Assembly: GCF_900323885.1 (NCBI RefSeq) | Contig: NZ_OOHJ01000015.1 | Coordinates: forward strand, 930,001-994,000 | Source of the DNA: [Actinomadura] parvosata subsp. kistnae | Lineage (GTDB): Bacteria; Actinomycetota; Actinomycetes; Streptosporangiales; Streptosporangiaceae | DNA: 64,000 bases | Direction: 5' to 3' | In this document: piece by piece, positions 62,105 through 64,000 of the stretch | Layout of the letters: each line of letters begins with the position of its first letter | Position numbering within the stretch: position 1 is the first letter of the stretch | Made by a program: the position numbers and the translations under genes | Notes under the pieces: generated by a model | Seen by the model: only the letters and a program-made list of their open reading frames with translations | What the model was told of the DNA's origin: nothing | Databases searched by the model: none

Positions 62105-62650
62105 ATGAAGCGCTACGTCCTGACCGGCACCCCGGGAGCCGGCAAGACGGCGATCCTGCGCCGGCTGGAGCTCGACGGCCACACCGTCGTCGAGGAGGCG
62201 GCCACCGACGTCATCGCGCTGCGCCACGCCGAGGGCGACGAGGAGCCGTGGGCGAGCCCGTCCTTCGTGACGGACGTCGTCACCCTGCAGCGCCGCCGCC
62301 AGGAACGCGCCGCCGCCCTCCCCGGCGACGTGCAGTTCTACGACCGCTCGCCCCTCTGCACTTACGCCCTGGCCACCTACCTCGGCCACCCCGTCCCGGA
62401 CGCCCTGACCCACGAGCTGGAACGCATCAAGGAGCAACGCGTCTATGAGCGGACGGTCCTGTTCGTGTGCAGCCCCGGCTTCGTCACCCCGACCGCCGCG
62501 CGCCGGATCACGTACGAGGAGGCGCTCCGCTTCGAACGCATCCACCGTGACACCTACACCGCGTTCGGCTACGACTGCGTCCCGATCCCCACGGGACCAC
62601 TGACCGACAGGGTGGCGACGGTGGCGGCGCGACTCGGGACCGCTCCATGA
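62105..62650 (+). CDS. Small AAA-type P-loop ATPase/kinase (AAA_28, NadR-like fold)
   Basis: 181 aa. ATG 62105 with GAAGGAG upstream; it begins KRYVLTGTPGAGKTAILRRL, a Walker A at the extreme N-terminus. VQFYDRSPLCTYALATYLG holds the Walker B-like Asp-Arg, and RIHRDTYTAFGYDCVPIP the C-terminal lid. This layout fits the AAA_28 family of nucleoside/nucleotide-kinase-like proteins. Substrate unknown. Read-through starts upstream (61895) add a basic non-conserved stretch and were not used. Confidence 0.85.
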   Translation: MKRYVLTGTPGAGKTAILRRLELDGHTVVEEAATDVIALRHAEGDEEPWASPSFVTDVVTLQRRRQERAAALPGDVQFYDRSPLCTYALATYLGHPVPDALTHELERIKEQRVYERTVLFVCSPGFVTPTAARRITYEEALRFERIHRDTYTAFGYDCVPIPTGPLTDRVATVAARLGTAP

Positions 62651-62754
62651 CCACCGCCGCCCCACGACGGAGGCCCCGTTCGACTGATCGTTCACGCCAC
62701 CGTCATCCGCTTCTGTCATGATCCACTGGATCTCGTCACAGCAACAGGAGCAGA

Positions 62755-64000
62755 ATGACCGCGTTAGCGCGCCGTGCGGCCCGTACCGTCCTCACGATCG
62801 GACTGGCCACCGCGACGATCTGGACGGCGGGCGCCCCGTCGCAGGCCGCCACCTCAGCCACCATCGCAGCCGCCACCCCTGCCGCGACCTCAGCCATCAC
62901 CCCCGCCGCCGTCTCGGTGGACTTCACCAAGCCGATCCGCGCCCTCTCCCCCACCGACTACGGCATCGGCATCACCGGTTACGGCAGCGGCTCGTACATC
63001 ACGAACGACCCCCGGCACCGCGAGCTCCTCACCGATCTCGCGCCGGGCCGGATGCGCATCGAGCTGCACTACGAACGCCCCGGCGACCACACCAGCCCCA
63101 TCGTCTGCGGCGGCTACAAGTGCGACACGACGGTCACCGGTGACGCCTGGATCGCGGCGATCCGGGACCTCGGCGCGGAGCCGGTGGTCATCCTCCAGGT
63201 GGACGGCCGCCAGAGCGCCGAGGTGAACCGCGCCGACGCCGTCGCCCTCTATCGCCACTTCGCCGCCTCCGGCACGCCGGTGCGGCGCTTCATCCTGGGC
63301 AACGAGCTGAACTGCGCCTGCACCCCGGAGAAGCCCGAGATGCCGGCCACCGAGTACAGCGCCCGCTTCAACCTGATCGCCGACGCCCTGAACGCGGAGG
63401 ACCCGCAGGTGACCGTCGGCGGCCCCGCCACGGCCTGGAACGATCACTCCTACATCAGGACGTTCCTGGAGGGCTCCGGCGACCGGGTCGACTTCCTCGA
63501 CTACCACGACTACGGCAACGGCAGCGAGACCGTCTCCGACGCGGACCTGCTGACCACCGTCGTCCGCGCGTACGAGACGGATCTGAAGGCGGTGAGCGCG
63601 CTGGCGGAGTCGGTGCTCGGGCGCAGGATCGACATCCAGATCGGCGAGTTCAACTCCGACTACGACGACCCGGGCGGCGCGCGCACGCTCACCCACTTCA
63701 ACACGCTGTGGGGCGCCGCCGCGCTGGGCCGGATCCTGCACGCGGGCGCCGCCGCCTACCAGTACGGCGACAAGAACGGCCAGCTCGGCCTGACCAGCAC
63801 GAACGGCGAGGGCGGCATCCCGCGCAGCGAGCCGCTGCCGATCTACCACGGCATCGGCATGTTCACCGGCGAGGGCCGGTTCCGCCCGTTCGGCACGACC
63901 ATGGTCGAGGCCACGGCGGACACCCCGCTCCTGCACACGTTCGCCTCGGACGGGGCCAAGAACGTCGTCCTCGTCAACACCGCCACCGAGCCCCTGGAGA
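62755..64000 (+). CDS. Secreted glycoside hydrolase, clan GH-A-like, 3'-truncated by window
   Basis: At least 415 aa; the frame is open to the window end. ATG 62755 with CAGGAG upstream, then a signal peptide (1-32, ending SQAAT) and an Ala/Thr-rich segment. The barrel has N183-E184 in FILGNELNC (acid/base of clan GH-A, Asn-Glu pair) and E298 in IQIGEFNSDY (nucleophile), 114 residues apart, with DYHDYGNG and YQYGDKNGQLGL near other conserved strands. Closest in style to GH39/GH79-like or related retaining enzymes, but the family is not certain. Likely degrades plant or microbial polysaccharide outside the cell. Confidence 0.78.
   Translation, partial: MTALARRAARTVLTIGLATATIWTAGAPSQAATSATIAAATPAATSAITPAAVSVDFTKPIRALSPTDYGIGITGYGSGSYITNDPRHRELLTDLAPGRMRIELHYERPGDHTSPIVCGGYKCDTTVTGDAWIAAIRDLGAEPVVILQVDGRQSAEVNRADAVALYRHFAASGTPVRRFILGNELNCACTPEKPEMPATEYSARFNLIADALNAEDPQVTVGGPATAWNDHSYIRTFLEGSGDRVDFLDYHDYGNGSETVSDADLLTTVVRAYETDLKAVSALAESVLGRRIDIQIGEFNSDYDDPGGARTLTHFNTLWGAAALGRILHAGAAAYQYGDKNGQLGLTSTNGEGGIPRSEPLPIYHGIGMFTGEGRFRPFGTTMVEATADTPLLHTFASDGAKNVVLVNTATEPLE

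Overview
The window is very GC-rich, densely coded DNA with frequent GTG starts, four-base ATGA/GTGA gene overlaps and many starts without a Shine-Dalgarno sequence. With subtilisin-inhibitor-like, DUF1707, DUF6879 and Pnkp/Hen1 genes, this points to a filamentous actinobacterium. I would guess Streptosporangiaceae (Nonomuraea-like), but no 16S rRNA or other marker here proves it. No rRNA, tRNA, CRISPR array, prophage or insertion sequence was seen.

Layout. 1-9 kb: end of a fatty-acid beta-oxidation gene, a secreted protease inhibitor, an amino-acid permease, a DedA protein, dxs, then three tandem secreted zinc metallopeptidase paralogues (a fourth lies at 24.4 kb). 9-13.5 kb: a xylose-type ABC operon with a ROK regulator. 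13.8-20 kb: a repeat-bearing membrane protein, an NTF2-like protein, a methyltransferase, a FabF-type ketosynthase, and a TetR/MFS efflux pair with two clear operators. 20-25 kb: a modular secreted sugar dehydrogenase, a TSUP permease and a MazEF-type toxin-antitoxin pair. 25-31 kb: a flavoprotein divergent from a LuxR regulator, and a TetR regulator divergent from a Drr-type ABC exporter with three identical-format operators. 31-37 kb: aconitase, a YdjM-like membrane protein, PadR, DUF1707 and DUF6879 proteins. 37-45 kb: a six-gene operon of solute-binding protein, OppBCDF and beta-mannosidase, preceded by a perfect CebR/CelR-type box. 45-50.5 kb: small secreted proteins, a response regulator with two sensor kinases (one lacking its phospho-acceptor histidine), and a degenerate GH18-like protein. 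50.5-57 kb: an LLM oxidoreductase, the Hen1-Pnkp RNA-repair pair and a sugar porter. 57-64 kb: Mug glycosylase, a secreted nuclease-like protein, a GlxA-type regulator divergent from an oxidoreductase, a CAP-domain protein, a small ATPase and the start of a secreted glycosidase.

Two window-wide patterns stand out. First, short tandem repeats (12-57 bp units) sit repeatedly at gene boundaries. In five genes (dxs, fabF, the fourth peptidase, a tetR, drrA) the repeated unit spans the stop codon. Others lie in frame inside coding regions (TetR N-terminus, MFS loops, Hen1 linker, the GH18-like protein). Second, at least ten genes lack a Shine-Dalgarno sequence but have a TANNNT or closely related -10 hexamer 6-10 bases before the start codon, most often exactly 7, which suggests leaderless transcripts.

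No wholly new system is proven. The best candidates for follow-up are the pseudo-kinase/kinase pair, the repeat-generating process, the metallopeptidase expansion and the CebR-box mannosidase/Opp operon.
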